DNA of 64,000 nucleotides from Streptomyces dengpaensis (GTDB lineage Bacteria > Actinomycetota > Actinomycetes > Streptomycetales > Streptomycetaceae): contig NZ_CP026652.1 in NCBI RefSeq assembly GCF_002946835.1, forward strand, positions 1,302,001-1,366,000, written 5' to 3'. Below the pieces are notes generated by a model. That model was not told the DNA's origin. It searched no databases and saw nothing but the letters and a program-made list of their open reading frames with translations. The first letter of the stretch is position 1, and each line of letters opens with the position of its first letter. The position numbers were made by a program, and so were the translations under genes. Of this stretch, positions 27,532 through 34,641 are shown in pieces.

Positions 27532-27593
27532 GCTGCGAAGGGGGTGGATTTTCGTATCAGCCTGAGAGGGCACGACAGGAGAACCACCCCCTC

Positions 27594-27740
27594 ATGACCA
27601 GCACCAAGCCCGCCGGATCCGACCCGGCCCCCCGGCCGAAGCGCCGCACTTTCAGCCCCGAGTACAAGCTGCGGATCGTGGCCGAGTACGACGCCGAGAA
27701 GAAAGGCCCGCTCTACGAAGCCCTAGGCATCACCATCAGT
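27594..27740 (+). pseudogene. truncated IS3-family orfA
   Basis: Begins well (PKRRTFSPEYKLRIVAEYDA, the helix-turn-helix of IS3-type OrfA) after an upstream stretch carrying GGGGGTGG and its complement CCACCCCC, a possible relic of the left end. Similarity stops near residue 48, and no OrfB follows. It ends about 65 bp before the left island repeat, as if cut by the island's arrival. Confidence 0.65.
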
Positions 27741-27804
27741 TACGAAAATGCAACGAGGACCGCGACCGTAAGGTCGAGGCCCTCATCACCGTATCGTCAG
27801 TGGT

Positions 27805-27820
27805 TGTGTCCGAGGGGGGA
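27805..27820. repeat. left island repeat (attachment-site candidate)
   Basis: TGTGTCCGAGGGGGGA, identical over 16 bp to positions 34056-34071 and including the tRNA-Leu 3' acceptor strand. Outside the 16 bp the two copies diverge at once. The 218 bp from here to 28038 hold no gene that can be supported. Confidence 0.65.
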
Positions 27821-28038
27821 TCGATACCGGGAGCCCACGGAATGCGTGTCTCACCGCGGTACTTGAGCTATCGGTGTAGGGCAGATACCACTCAGCGTAT
27901 TGAACTTGGACGCCGGTCGACATCCCTCACAGGGGTGGCGCTCTCTGGTCCCGGCCTTATCGAGGGGCAGGGGCAAGGGCCCTGTCGATTCCGGAGCACG
28001 AATCCCTCCCTCTTCGGGACGCTTTTCACCGAAGGGCT

Positions 28039-28350
28039 TCACAGGGCCCAGTGGCGGAAAGCTTCGATCCATTCGGCGCCCTCGGGCGGAGGGTCGGGCA
28101 GCGGGAGGTCTCGCAGACCTATGGGTTGGAGGATCCGTCCGCGGCGGCAGATCGCTACCACTCCGCTGCCTGGTCGCAGGTCGATCTCCTCGACGATGAC
28201 GTCGACTCCCAGCACTTCGGTGGTGAAGGGCACGGTAACGCGGTCGCTGAGCACGGCATGGAAGCCGACCAGCTCTTCGTCCTCGCCGTAGGCGTCAACG
28301 AGCGCCTCGGCGATCATGGCGTCGAGGTCCTGGTCCGACAGACCCTCCAC
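28039..28350 (-). CDS. small conserved acidic protein of unknown function
   Basis: 103 residues, acidic at the start (LSDQDLDAMIAEALVDAYGE) and ending PPPEGAEWIEAFRHWAL. The middle (VPFTTEVLGVDVIVEEIDL) is beta-rich. Similar short proteins are often called calcium-binding in actinobacterial annotation, but no EF-hand loop is visible and that label is not supported here. The GTG start is favoured by GGAAGG 8 bases upstream; an internal ATG (MIAEALVDAY) is an alternative. It lies 22 bp after the SEC-C gene and is probably its operon partner. Confidence 0.65.
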   Translation of the reverse strand: MEGLSDQDLDAMIAEALVDAYGEDEELVGFHAVLSDRVTVPFTTEVLGVDVIVEEIDLRPGSGVVAICRRGRILQPIGLRDLPLPDPPPEGAEWIEAFRHWAL

Positions 28351-28372
28351 TGTGTGGTCCTTCCCTGCGAGA

Positions 28373-29452
28373 TCAGTTCCTGGCCGGGGCGCCGCAGCAC
28401 TTCTTGTATTTTCGGCCCGAGTCGCACCAGCATGGCCCGTTCCGCGGCGGGGGCCAGGCCAGCGACTCGTCCGGGTGGGCGCGCACCACATGCCTGCTGA
28501 ACGCGCGGCGGGTGTCCGGGTTGTCGGCATCGCGCCCTTCACGGACGGCGAACTCCTCGTACGCGGCCAGGGTGGCGCTGACGATGTGCACCCGGGCGGC
28601 GCCGGCCTCCGCGTAGGCGCGCGCGTCGGTCTGCAGCCGCTGTGCGTAGGCGGTGTAGTCGTCCCCGTAGGAGTCGGTCGACTCGGGCCAGCGGGTGCGT
28701 ACTGCGGCGAAGTCCTCGCGTACCCAGCGCAGCACGATCCCGTCGAAGGCCGCTGTGTCCTCGGGCACCTCCACCGGCCTCCCCGACGGCAGCCCACTCA
28801 GTGCCCGGTCCAACTCTTCGCCGAATTCCCCTAGTTCGGCGTCAGTCTCGGCTTCGGCGGCCAGGTCGTCGTCGGTCGGCTCCAGACCGAGGTCCCGGCG
28901 CAGGAGAGCCCGGCTGATGCGCAGCCCGTGGCGCAGTCGGGCGGCCTCGCCGCCACCGGTCCCCTTGTTCTCCCGCGCTGCGGGGTGTGCCAGGGCGGCC
29001 AGACACCAGTCAAGGGCCCGTTCGGACCTGCCGATCTCCCCGAGCATGTCGACCATGTCGTCGAAGACCTGCAGGTCGGCCACGGCCTCATCGGGCTGCT
29101 CGGTCAGCTCCTCGCGTAGGGCTTGCTCGGCCTGTTCGGCGTCCCGCTCGCGGTCCTGCGCGTAGAGCGTCTCCACCACCCCGACCTGCGCCTGTCGGCC
29201 GGCCGCGCCGCTGAGTTTCGTCGCCCGAGTGAACAGCTCCAGCGCCTTTGCGTCGTCGCCGCCCTGGTGCTGCTTGCCGCGGGCGGTCAGCCATCCGGCG
29301 TGCACCAGCGCGCGGCCCTGGTCCGGATCCCCGGGGTGCTCGTCGGCCCACTGTTCACACTGCGCCGCCGTCGGCTGCCTGCCCACCGTCGCGAGGAACT
29401 GCTCGTACGGGGAGTCGACGGCTCGGATAGGCGAAGGGGATGCGCTGCTCAT
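28373..29452 (-). CDS. TPR-like protein with C-terminal SEC-C zinc motif
   Basis: 359 residues. The N-terminal two thirds are acidic and helical, with repeat-like stretches (GDPDQGRALVHAGWLTARG; KALELFTRATKLSG) of tetratricopeptide character. The last 20 residues hold the SEC-C motif CWCDSGRKYKKCC (C-x-C-x8-C-C), a small zinc-binding module found in SecA tails and in many toxin, nuclease and defence proteins. It probably serves protein-protein or ribosome contact. Intact, with a normal ATG; its role in the island is unknown. The 243 bp upstream (29453-29695) show no gene. Confidence 0.8.
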   Translation of the reverse strand: MSSASPSPIRAVDSPYEQFLATVGRQPTAAQCEQWADEHPGDPDQGRALVHAGWLTARGKQHQGGDDAKALELFTRATKLSGAAGRQAQVGVVETLYAQDRERDAEQAEQALREELTEQPDEAVADLQVFDDMVDMLGEIGRSERALDWCLAALAHPAARENKGTGGGEAARLRHGLRISRALLRRDLGLEPTDDDLAAEAETDAELGEFGEELDRALSGLPSGRPVEVPEDTAAFDGIVLRWVREDFAAVRTRWPESTDSYGDDYTAYAQRLQTDARAYAEAGAARVHIVSATLAAYEEFAVREGRDADNPDTRRAFSRHVVRAHPDESLAWPPPRNGPCWCDSGRKYKKCCGAPARN

Positions 29453-29695
29453 ACCGCGAGCCTACCGAGGACCGGCAGCCCAACTCCCCCTTCCTTTACG
29501 GGCCTGACACCGGGACGGGCCATGTGGTATCGACGGCCGACATCGCCGCGCTGCGGTCGGGCTGTGCCTGGACGTGCCGCACGCGCCCGCCTCTGGCCGT
29601 CCCCAACTCCGTGCCAAAGCCGCCCGGCCTAGTGGGTGGCTTCGGCGAACACCCATGTATGAAGGCGCCCTGGCTCGGCTCGCCCGGCCGGACGG

Positions 29696-30868
29696 TCAGG
29701 GGTTGGGGAAGCCCAGGGCGTCGAATCGGCGCATGAGCGAGGGCTTTCCTCGGTGGGCGGTGCGCAGTTCGCCGGATCTGCGGTCGAAGTCGGCGGCGCT
29801 GCCCTGACGTGCGTGGAGTGCGCGCAGGTCGCTGAGCAGCGCGACGGCCTGGTCGTAGGCGGCCGGTTTGCGCTGGGCGATGAGGTCGTCGACGGTGCGC
29901 CAGGCGGTCGCCTGGTCGCGGGCCAAGTGGTCCAGGCGCGCGTCGCGGGCCTCGGCGACTGCCCGTACTCGCGCTTGCTCCGCCGCCCCGCGTGCGGCCC
30001 GCTCCCGCTGGGCGCGCACGGTGCGGTGGCGGTGGGCCGCGTCCAGGAGCTGGGCCGCGCTGCGGCGTACCCCGGGGCCGCCCTCGCTGGTGCGTAGGGA
30101 TTGCCGGAAGCGAGCCAGGAGTCCGGGGCCGAGCTGGGGGGCTGTGCCGAGGGCTGCCTGGAGCAGCAGGGTGTCCTTCTCGGGCGCCGGAAGTCCGGCG
30201 ATGAAGGCGGCGAGCCTGTCCGGGGCGGCCGCCGACTCGGTGGCCGGAGCGCTGTCGGACGCTGCGACGGCGAGCAGGTCCTGCGGGACGCGCAGGAAGT
30301 CCGCGAGGGCCCGCTGCGGCCCGGTCAGCTCGGCCAGCCCGGCGGGGACGGATGGCTCCGTTTCGCGCTGGTACTCCTCTTCGTCATCGTCCGCGAGCTC
30401 CCAGACGGCGACGGCGGCCAGCCAGCCCAGGTACAACGGGCGAAGGTCCCCAGCCGCGAGCTCGGCGCGGAGCCCGGCGAACGAGGCGAGCTCGAAGGAG
30501 GTCTCGAAATCCCACTCGCCGCCGTCCTCGGCGCTCAGGGAGAAGTCCAGCAGGGTATGGCCGCCGCGCGTCCACACCGCGAGTGTCTCCTGAAGCGCGT
30601 AGCCCTGCGCGGTCTTGGCCGGGAGCACGGAGGCGGGGATACGCAGCAGAAGACGGCGGCTGCCCCAGTTCGCGTAGTACAGGTGGGCGTCGTAAAGCTG
30701 CTCGACGAGCTTGGTGGGATCGCCGTGGAAGTCACCCCAGTGATATTCGTTGACGAAGCTGGTGGAGGTGATCCGGGCCCGCGTAGACAGCGCTCTTACC
30801 TGGGCGATCTCGGCCTTGGTCAGCGGGCGGTCGACGGCCAGGAACTCGTAGTACTGGTACTCGCTCAC
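29696..30868 (-). CDS. hypothetical protein of an actinobacterial SWIM-finger-associated type
   Basis: 390 residues, soluble. The conserved head (MSEYQYYEFLAVDRPLTKAE, then FHGDPTKLVEQLYDAHLYYA) is one I recognise from proteins that usually sit beside SWIM zinc-finger genes in actinobacteria; function unknown. The N-terminal half is aromatic-rich and globular; residues about 255-345 are Arg/Ala-rich and probably coiled (RAQRERAARGAAEQARVRAV). It is divergent from the next gene with only 43 bp between, so the two likely share a promoter region. Confidence 0.75.
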   Translation of the reverse strand: MSEYQYYEFLAVDRPLTKAEIAQVRALSTRARITSTSFVNEYHWGDFHGDPTKLVEQLYDAHLYYANWGSRRLLLRIPASVLPAKTAQGYALQETLAVWTRGGHTLLDFSLSAEDGGEWDFETSFELASFAGLRAELAAGDLRPLYLGWLAAVAVWELADDDEEEYQRETEPSVPAGLAELTGPQRALADFLRVPQDLLAVAASDSAPATESAAAPDRLAAFIAGLPAPEKDTLLLQAALGTAPQLGPGLLARFRQSLRTSEGGPGVRRSAAQLLDAAHRHRTVRAQRERAARGAAEQARVRAVAEARDARLDHLARDQATAWRTVDDLIAQRKPAAYDQAVALLSDLRALHARQGSAADFDRRSGELRTAHRGKPSLMRRFDALGFPNP

Positions 30869-30911
30869 GGCCCGGCAGCCTACCTGCGCGGCGGTTTGAT
30901 GGGATGTCCGG

Positions 30912-32147
30912 ATGAGCGAGGTTGAGGAGCTGGCCGGGCTGGTGGACGGGCTGCGCCGGGACAGGCGCCGCGGCCCCTACGCCGGGCACGGCGAATACCT
31001 GGATGCGGCCTGGGCCGTCCACGAAGCGGCCGAGCGGCTGCTGGACGGCGGGCTGGCGGACCAGGCGGCGCCGAAACTGCGCACCGCGGTGGACCGGGTG
31101 GCGAAGGCGTTGATGTACCTGGATGACTCCGGCGGCACTGTGGGCGACGCGTTGCGTGCGTTGACGGTCCTCTACGCCAAGGCCGTCTGTGCTGCGCCGC
31201 CGAGGCGTCCGCAGACGTTGGCCACGTGGATCGACAAGACCACGTTCGACGGGCCCGGCTGGCCCGACCTCCAACTGGCGGATTTCGCTGCCGGCCTCGG
31301 GCCGGTCGGACTGGCGCACCTCGCTGACCTGGTCGAGGACCGGGCGTCCGGCCTTACGGATGAGGACCGGTACGGGGCCGCTTCGCACATTCAGGATCTG
31401 CGTGAACAGCTGGCCGCGAACGTCGGCGACACGGACTGGTACATCGGTGTGGTGGCGCGCGACCTGCGCACCCCGGGCCAGTATCTGAAGATCACCGAGG
31501 CGCTGCGGGACGCTGCCCGCACCGAGGAGGCGACCGTCTGGGCGCGCCGCGGTCTGGCCGCCCACCCCACCAGCCCTTACCTGCCGCCGCTGCGCGATGC
31601 CCTGGTGGACCTGCTCACACGGGCGGGCAACGAAGAGGAGGCACTCGCCGTGCGCCGCGCGGCCTTCGAGCGCACCCCCGTACACGCGGTCTTCCATCCG
31701 CTGCAGGCCACCGCCACCCGCATCGGAAGTCCACAGACCATTCAGTGGGCGCTCGGCCTGCTGCGCGAACGGCTGCCGGCCAACCCCGCCGGCGCCCGGG
31801 AACTGATCTTGTGCCTGCAAGAGACCGGACAGCACGATGACGCCTGGCAGGTAGCCGTCGACCACCTTGACGACCTGGGTAAGTACCTGCTCCAGGACCT
31901 GATCGAACAACGGCGCACGACGCACCCGGCCGACGTGACCGGCCCCTACCGGCGCTTGATCGCCGGGTATCTGGCGGAGACCGGCAATAAGTACCGCTAC
32001 CAGTACGCGGTACGCCACCTCAAGGCGCTGCGTGCGCTCCACCAACAGCTCGGCACCCCAGGCGAGTTCGCCGACTACCTGCACGCCCTGCGTGCCGAGC
32101 ACATTTGGCGTCAGGCGACCAGGCATGGCGCGACTATCACCGGCTGA
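30912..32147 (+). CDS. alpha-helical repeat (TPR-like) protein, DUF6880-like
   Basis: 411 residues, nearly all helical. N-terminal part: PYAGHGEYLDAAWAVHEAAE. From about 200, repeated helix pairs resemble TPR (ARRGLAAHPTSPYLPPLRDA, then ALVDLLTRAGNEEEALAVRR). The C-terminus (YAVRHLKALRALHQQL) matches the tail of actinobacterial SWIM-finger proteins, but no SWIM zinc motif (CxC..CxH) is present. The last residues (after RAEH) differ from what the family usually shows, and another frame stays open beyond the stop. It is likely a scaffold or partner of the divergent gene product. Confidence 0.75.
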   Translation: MSEVEELAGLVDGLRRDRRRGPYAGHGEYLDAAWAVHEAAERLLDGGLADQAAPKLRTAVDRVAKALMYLDDSGGTVGDALRALTVLYAKAVCAAPPRRPQTLATWIDKTTFDGPGWPDLQLADFAAGLGPVGLAHLADLVEDRASGLTDEDRYGAASHIQDLREQLAANVGDTDWYIGVVARDLRTPGQYLKITEALRDAARTEEATVWARRGLAAHPTSPYLPPLRDALVDLLTRAGNEEEALAVRRAAFERTPVHAVFHPLQATATRIGSPQTIQWALGLLRERLPANPAGARELILCLQETGQHDDAWQVAVDHLDDLGKYLLQDLIEQRRTTHPADVTGPYRRLIAGYLAETGNKYRYQYAVRHLKALRALHQQLGTPGEFADYLHALRAEHIWRQATRHGATITG

Positions 32148-32495
32148 GTGACGAGCGGCAGCGCGGCCGGGCCCGTGCCTGGCTGGCCGACCAGGGCTAC
32201 TGCCCACGACTGCCTTAGGAAGCCGAACCGGCCGGCCCACGGCTCCCTGACGCCTCCCCGGCCCCGCTCCTGAACTGAAGCGAACACCTCGGATGCGCCA
32301 GTGCGCTGGTTGTGCTCCCGCACCCCAACGGGCACCCCAGCCACAGGCGAAGCCATCCCGGACGAGACGCGCGGCCGCACCCGCTCTCCGTCCAGGGCCG
32401 ACCGAGCCCGACCGGCGGCCTCGTACGCGGGAGGTGAGACGAATGGCGGGGCGAACTCTCGCTCTCGAACCGATCAAAGCGTCGGGCGATCCGGC
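32148..32495. other. region before the serine recombinase, no certain gene
   Basis: A +1 frame overlapping the end of the previous gene reads WRDYHRLSDERQRGRARAWL and stops at about 32218, with good third-base G/C. The remaining 280 bp extend the recombinase frame upstream (possible GTG at 32301), but those 65 residues have no recombinase similarity. Promoter for the recombinase presumably lies here. Confidence 0.4.
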
Positions 32496-33914
32496 ATGCT
32501 GGCCACCTGGGCGAGTGAGACCGCCCGGCCCTCACCCGGCTCCGAACCCGGTGCGCCTGACGGGCTGCGCTTCGCGTTCTACGGCCGGGTGTCCACCGAG
32601 GACCATCAGGATCCGGAGACATCCCGGGGTTGGCAGCTGCTCCGCGCACAGGCGATCACCTCCGGGTACGGGCGGGTGACGGCCGAGTTCTTCGACGTCG
32701 GGCATAGCCGCGTCCTGCCCTGGACCCGCCGTCCGCGGGCCGCCGCGCTCGTGGCCGCCCTGGCCGATCCCGACCGCGGCTTCGACGCCATCGTCATCGG
32801 CTCCAGCGAGCGCGCCTTCTACGGCAACCAATTCGCCGCACTGGCGCCCTTGTTCGAGCACTACCGGATACCGGTGTGGATCCCAGAGCTGGGCGGACCC
32901 TTCGACCCCAAGATCCTCGCCCAGGAAGTGCTGATGGTCCTGCTGGGCATCCTCTCCAAGCGCGAGATCGCCCGCACCCGCATCCGGGTACGCACTGCCA
33001 TGACCATCCAAGCCCGCGACCAGGGCCGCTACCTCGGCGGACGCCCACCGTACGGATATCGGCTGGTGGATGCCGGCCCGCACCCCAACCGGGCCCTGGC
33101 CCGCCGCGGTGTCCGCCTCCAGCGCCTCGACCCCCACCCCGAGTACGCCCCCATTGTGAAATGGATCTTCGCCCAGCGTCTGGCCGGACACAGCACGTCC
33201 CGCATCGCCCGCGCCCTGAACGACGCGGACATCCCCTGCCCGTCCGCCGCCGACCCTCAGCGCAACCCGCACCGCACCCACCGCCAGTGGACCCTCACCA
33301 CCGTGCGCGCGATCTTGAGCAACCCCCGCTACACCGGCCGCCAGGTCTGGAACCGCCAGCGCACCGACCACGACCTGATCGACCCCGCCAACACCACACT
33401 CGGCCACCGCGACGTCATGCGCTGGAACACCCCGAACGACTGGATCATCTCCGCCCGACCCGCGCACCCGGCGCTGGTCAGCGAAGCCGACTTCATCACC
33501 GTCCAACACCTCCGCACCCACCGGGAAACCACACCCGGGCGCACCTATCTCCTGGCAGGGCTGTTGTGCTGCGGCATCTGCGGCCGACGCATGGAATCCC
33601 ACTGGACCCACCACCGCACCGGCTACCGCTGCCGCCACGGCCACACCAGCGCCACCCGCCCCGACCCAGACCGCACCCCCAACACCTACCTACGCGAAGA
33701 CCGAGCCCTGCCGCACCTGCCCGCCCTGTTCCTCCGCCTCACTGGCCACGCGGAGTCGTTTACGTCGGATCCGGTCAGCAGAGAGTCCGTGCAGCCCACC
33801 GTTGCCCAGGCGATCGCCTACCTTCGCAGCCAAGAGATCTCCCTGACCTACGACCCCGCGGCCAGGACCCTGACCGCGGACACACACCAGGCAGAGAGGA
33901 TCACCATCAGCTAA
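32496..33914 (+). CDS. large serine recombinase (resolvase/invertase superfamily)
   Basis: 472 residues from ATG 32496. The catalytic domain starts LRFAFYGRVSTE with the nucleophilic Ser (about 33), then IVIGSSERAFYGN (Arg/Ser region) and the long helix (LMVLLGILSKREIARTRIRV). A recombinase domain follows (LGGRPPYGYRLVDAGPHPN; ALNDADIPCPS), then a zinc ribbon (CCGICGRRMESH, later YRCRHGH). This is the order of large serine integrases, though somewhat short at the coiled end. It lies next to the tRNA-Leu end of the island and is its best candidate for mobility. No recombination directionality factor is seen. Confidence 0.9.
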   Translation: MLATWASETARPSPGSEPGAPDGLRFAFYGRVSTEDHQDPETSRGWQLLRAQAITSGYGRVTAEFFDVGHSRVLPWTRRPRAAALVAALADPDRGFDAIVIGSSERAFYGNQFAALAPLFEHYRIPVWIPELGGPFDPKILAQEVLMVLLGILSKREIARTRIRVRTAMTIQARDQGRYLGGRPPYGYRLVDAGPHPNRALARRGVRLQRLDPHPEYAPIVKWIFAQRLAGHSTSRIARALNDADIPCPSAADPQRNPHRTHRQWTLTTVRAILSNPRYTGRQVWNRQRTDHDLIDPANTTLGHRDVMRWNTPNDWIISARPAHPALVSEADFITVQHLRTHRETTPGRTYLLAGLLCCGICGRRMESHWTHHRTGYRCRHGHTSATRPDPDRTPNTYLREDRALPHLPALFLRLTGHAESFTSDPVSRESVQPTVAQAIAYLRSQEISLTYDPAARTLTADTHQAERITIS

Positions 33915-33976
33915 CTCGAAGTCCAGTGAACAGCCGCTGAAGAAAGGAGCCAGGCCGAAGGTACCGAAACCACGAA

Positions 33977-34008
33977 CACCCGCCCCGGCCGGGAGCCGGA
34001 AGCGGGTG
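33977..34008 (+). terminator. possible hairpin terminator after recombinase
   Basis: CACCCGC and GCGGGTG arms 18 bases apart, the inside itself able to pair (CCGGCC and GGCTCC-like bases). No T-run follows, so it is a modest candidate. Confidence 0.4.
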
Positions 34009-34055
34009 CCGATGTCCCCTGCCCAAAATCAGGGCACCGTGGGGCAACTCTGTTC

Positions 34056-34071
34056 TGTGTCCGAGGGGGGA
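34056..34071. repeat. right island repeat (tRNA-Leu 3' end)
   Basis: The same 16 bp as at 27805, here inside the intact tRNA-Leu gene: it covers the 3' acceptor strand, the discriminator base and the last T-stem bases. Confidence 0.65.
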
Positions 34072-34142
34072 CTTGAACCCCCACGCCCGATAAAGGGCAC
34101 TAGCACCTCAAGCTAGCGCGTCTGCCATTCCGCCACCCGGAC
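34058..34142 (-). tRNA. tRNA-Leu (anticodon GAG)
   Basis: 85 nt on the minus strand. Acceptor GTCCGGG pairs with CTCGGAC (one G-T). The D-arm region reads TGGCGGAATGGCAGA, the anticodon stem CTAGC/GCTAG has loop TTGAGGT (anticodon GAG, reading CUC and CUU), the long class-II variable arm reads GTGCCCTTTATCGGGC, and the T-loop is GGTTCAAGTCC. No CCA is encoded, as usual in streptomycetes. It serves as the right border of the island. Confidence 0.95.
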
Positions 34143-34641
34143 CAGGTGTCTGTCGCCTGACCGGGGGTGTTCCCCACGGCGACATGGACAACAATACCAA
34201 GGTTTCGGAGTGCCTTTCACCTGCGTATCCGGGGCGCCGGAGCGGATGCGCGGGTCGGGCAGGGGGTGCGCCTGGAGTCTCACCATGGGTGACTAGGTGA
34301 CTACCTGGGGCTCCGCGGGAGGGCGGCCGCCGAGGGCGCTCGGGATTGCGCGGTGGGCAGCGCGCAGGGCACACGGCGCGGGCTCGCCGGACTCGACGAT
34401 CTGCTGCCGGTCGCTCCCGCCGACCCGCGCGAGCCGCTCGTACGACATGGCGAGCCGCTGACGCGGGCCGTGGAGCGAACGGTCCCCGCGGTGGCGTACC
34501 GCGCCTTCGCCCTGCGACCCGACCGGCAGGGCATCGAACAGCCGGACCACCGATGAACCTGGGCAACCGGTGAAGCCGGAGGGCTGGGCGGCGGCCGACC
34601 GGGCGGCGTCCCGCCAAGGACGCCGCCCGCCCGACCTCACG
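34143..34641. other. intergenic region with a small uncertain open frame
   Basis: It contains the tRNA promoter and an open frame 34353-34556 (plus strand, GTG start, 67 residues, ending RAFALRPDRQGIEQPDHR) with streptomycete-like codon use but no recognised family and no good ribosome-binding site. It could be the stub of a decayed gene. Nothing else is seen. Confidence 0.4.

Larger units (their letters stand above)
26000..27540 (+). mobile_element. IS110-family insertion sequence (ends approximate)
   Basis: It comprises the structured leader and the DEDD transposase. IS110 elements have no or short terminal inverted repeats, so the borders cannot be fixed by eye; the left border lies somewhere before 26005 and the right shortly after 27531. 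The element sits directly before an IS3-family fragment and after the integrase stub, in a region that has gathered mobile DNA. Confidence 0.75.
27805..34071. mobile_element. putative tRNA-Leu genomic island, 6.27 kb
   Basis: Bounded on the left by a 16-bp copy of the tRNA-Leu 3' end and on the right by the intact tRNA. It carries a serine recombinase and four other genes. Integration into tRNA 3' ends with restoration of the gene is the standard signature of integrative elements. No tyrosine integrase is inside; the recombinase is serine-type, which seldom uses tRNA sites, so the mobilising enzyme is uncertain. No transfer or replication genes are seen. Confidence 0.6.

Noticed and set aside
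27600..30000. CRISPR array or phage structural genes in the island
   Set aside because: No regular repeat-spacer pattern and no capsid, portal or terminase motif was found; the repeats present are single pairs.
30732..32477. Minus-strand 581-residue frame
   Set aside because: Antisense of the TPR-like gene and recombinase leader; no domain and poor codon logic.
34353..34556. Small frame after tRNA-Leu as a firm gene
   Set aside because: No ribosome-binding site, no family match and short length; kept only as an uncertain note within the intergenic entry.
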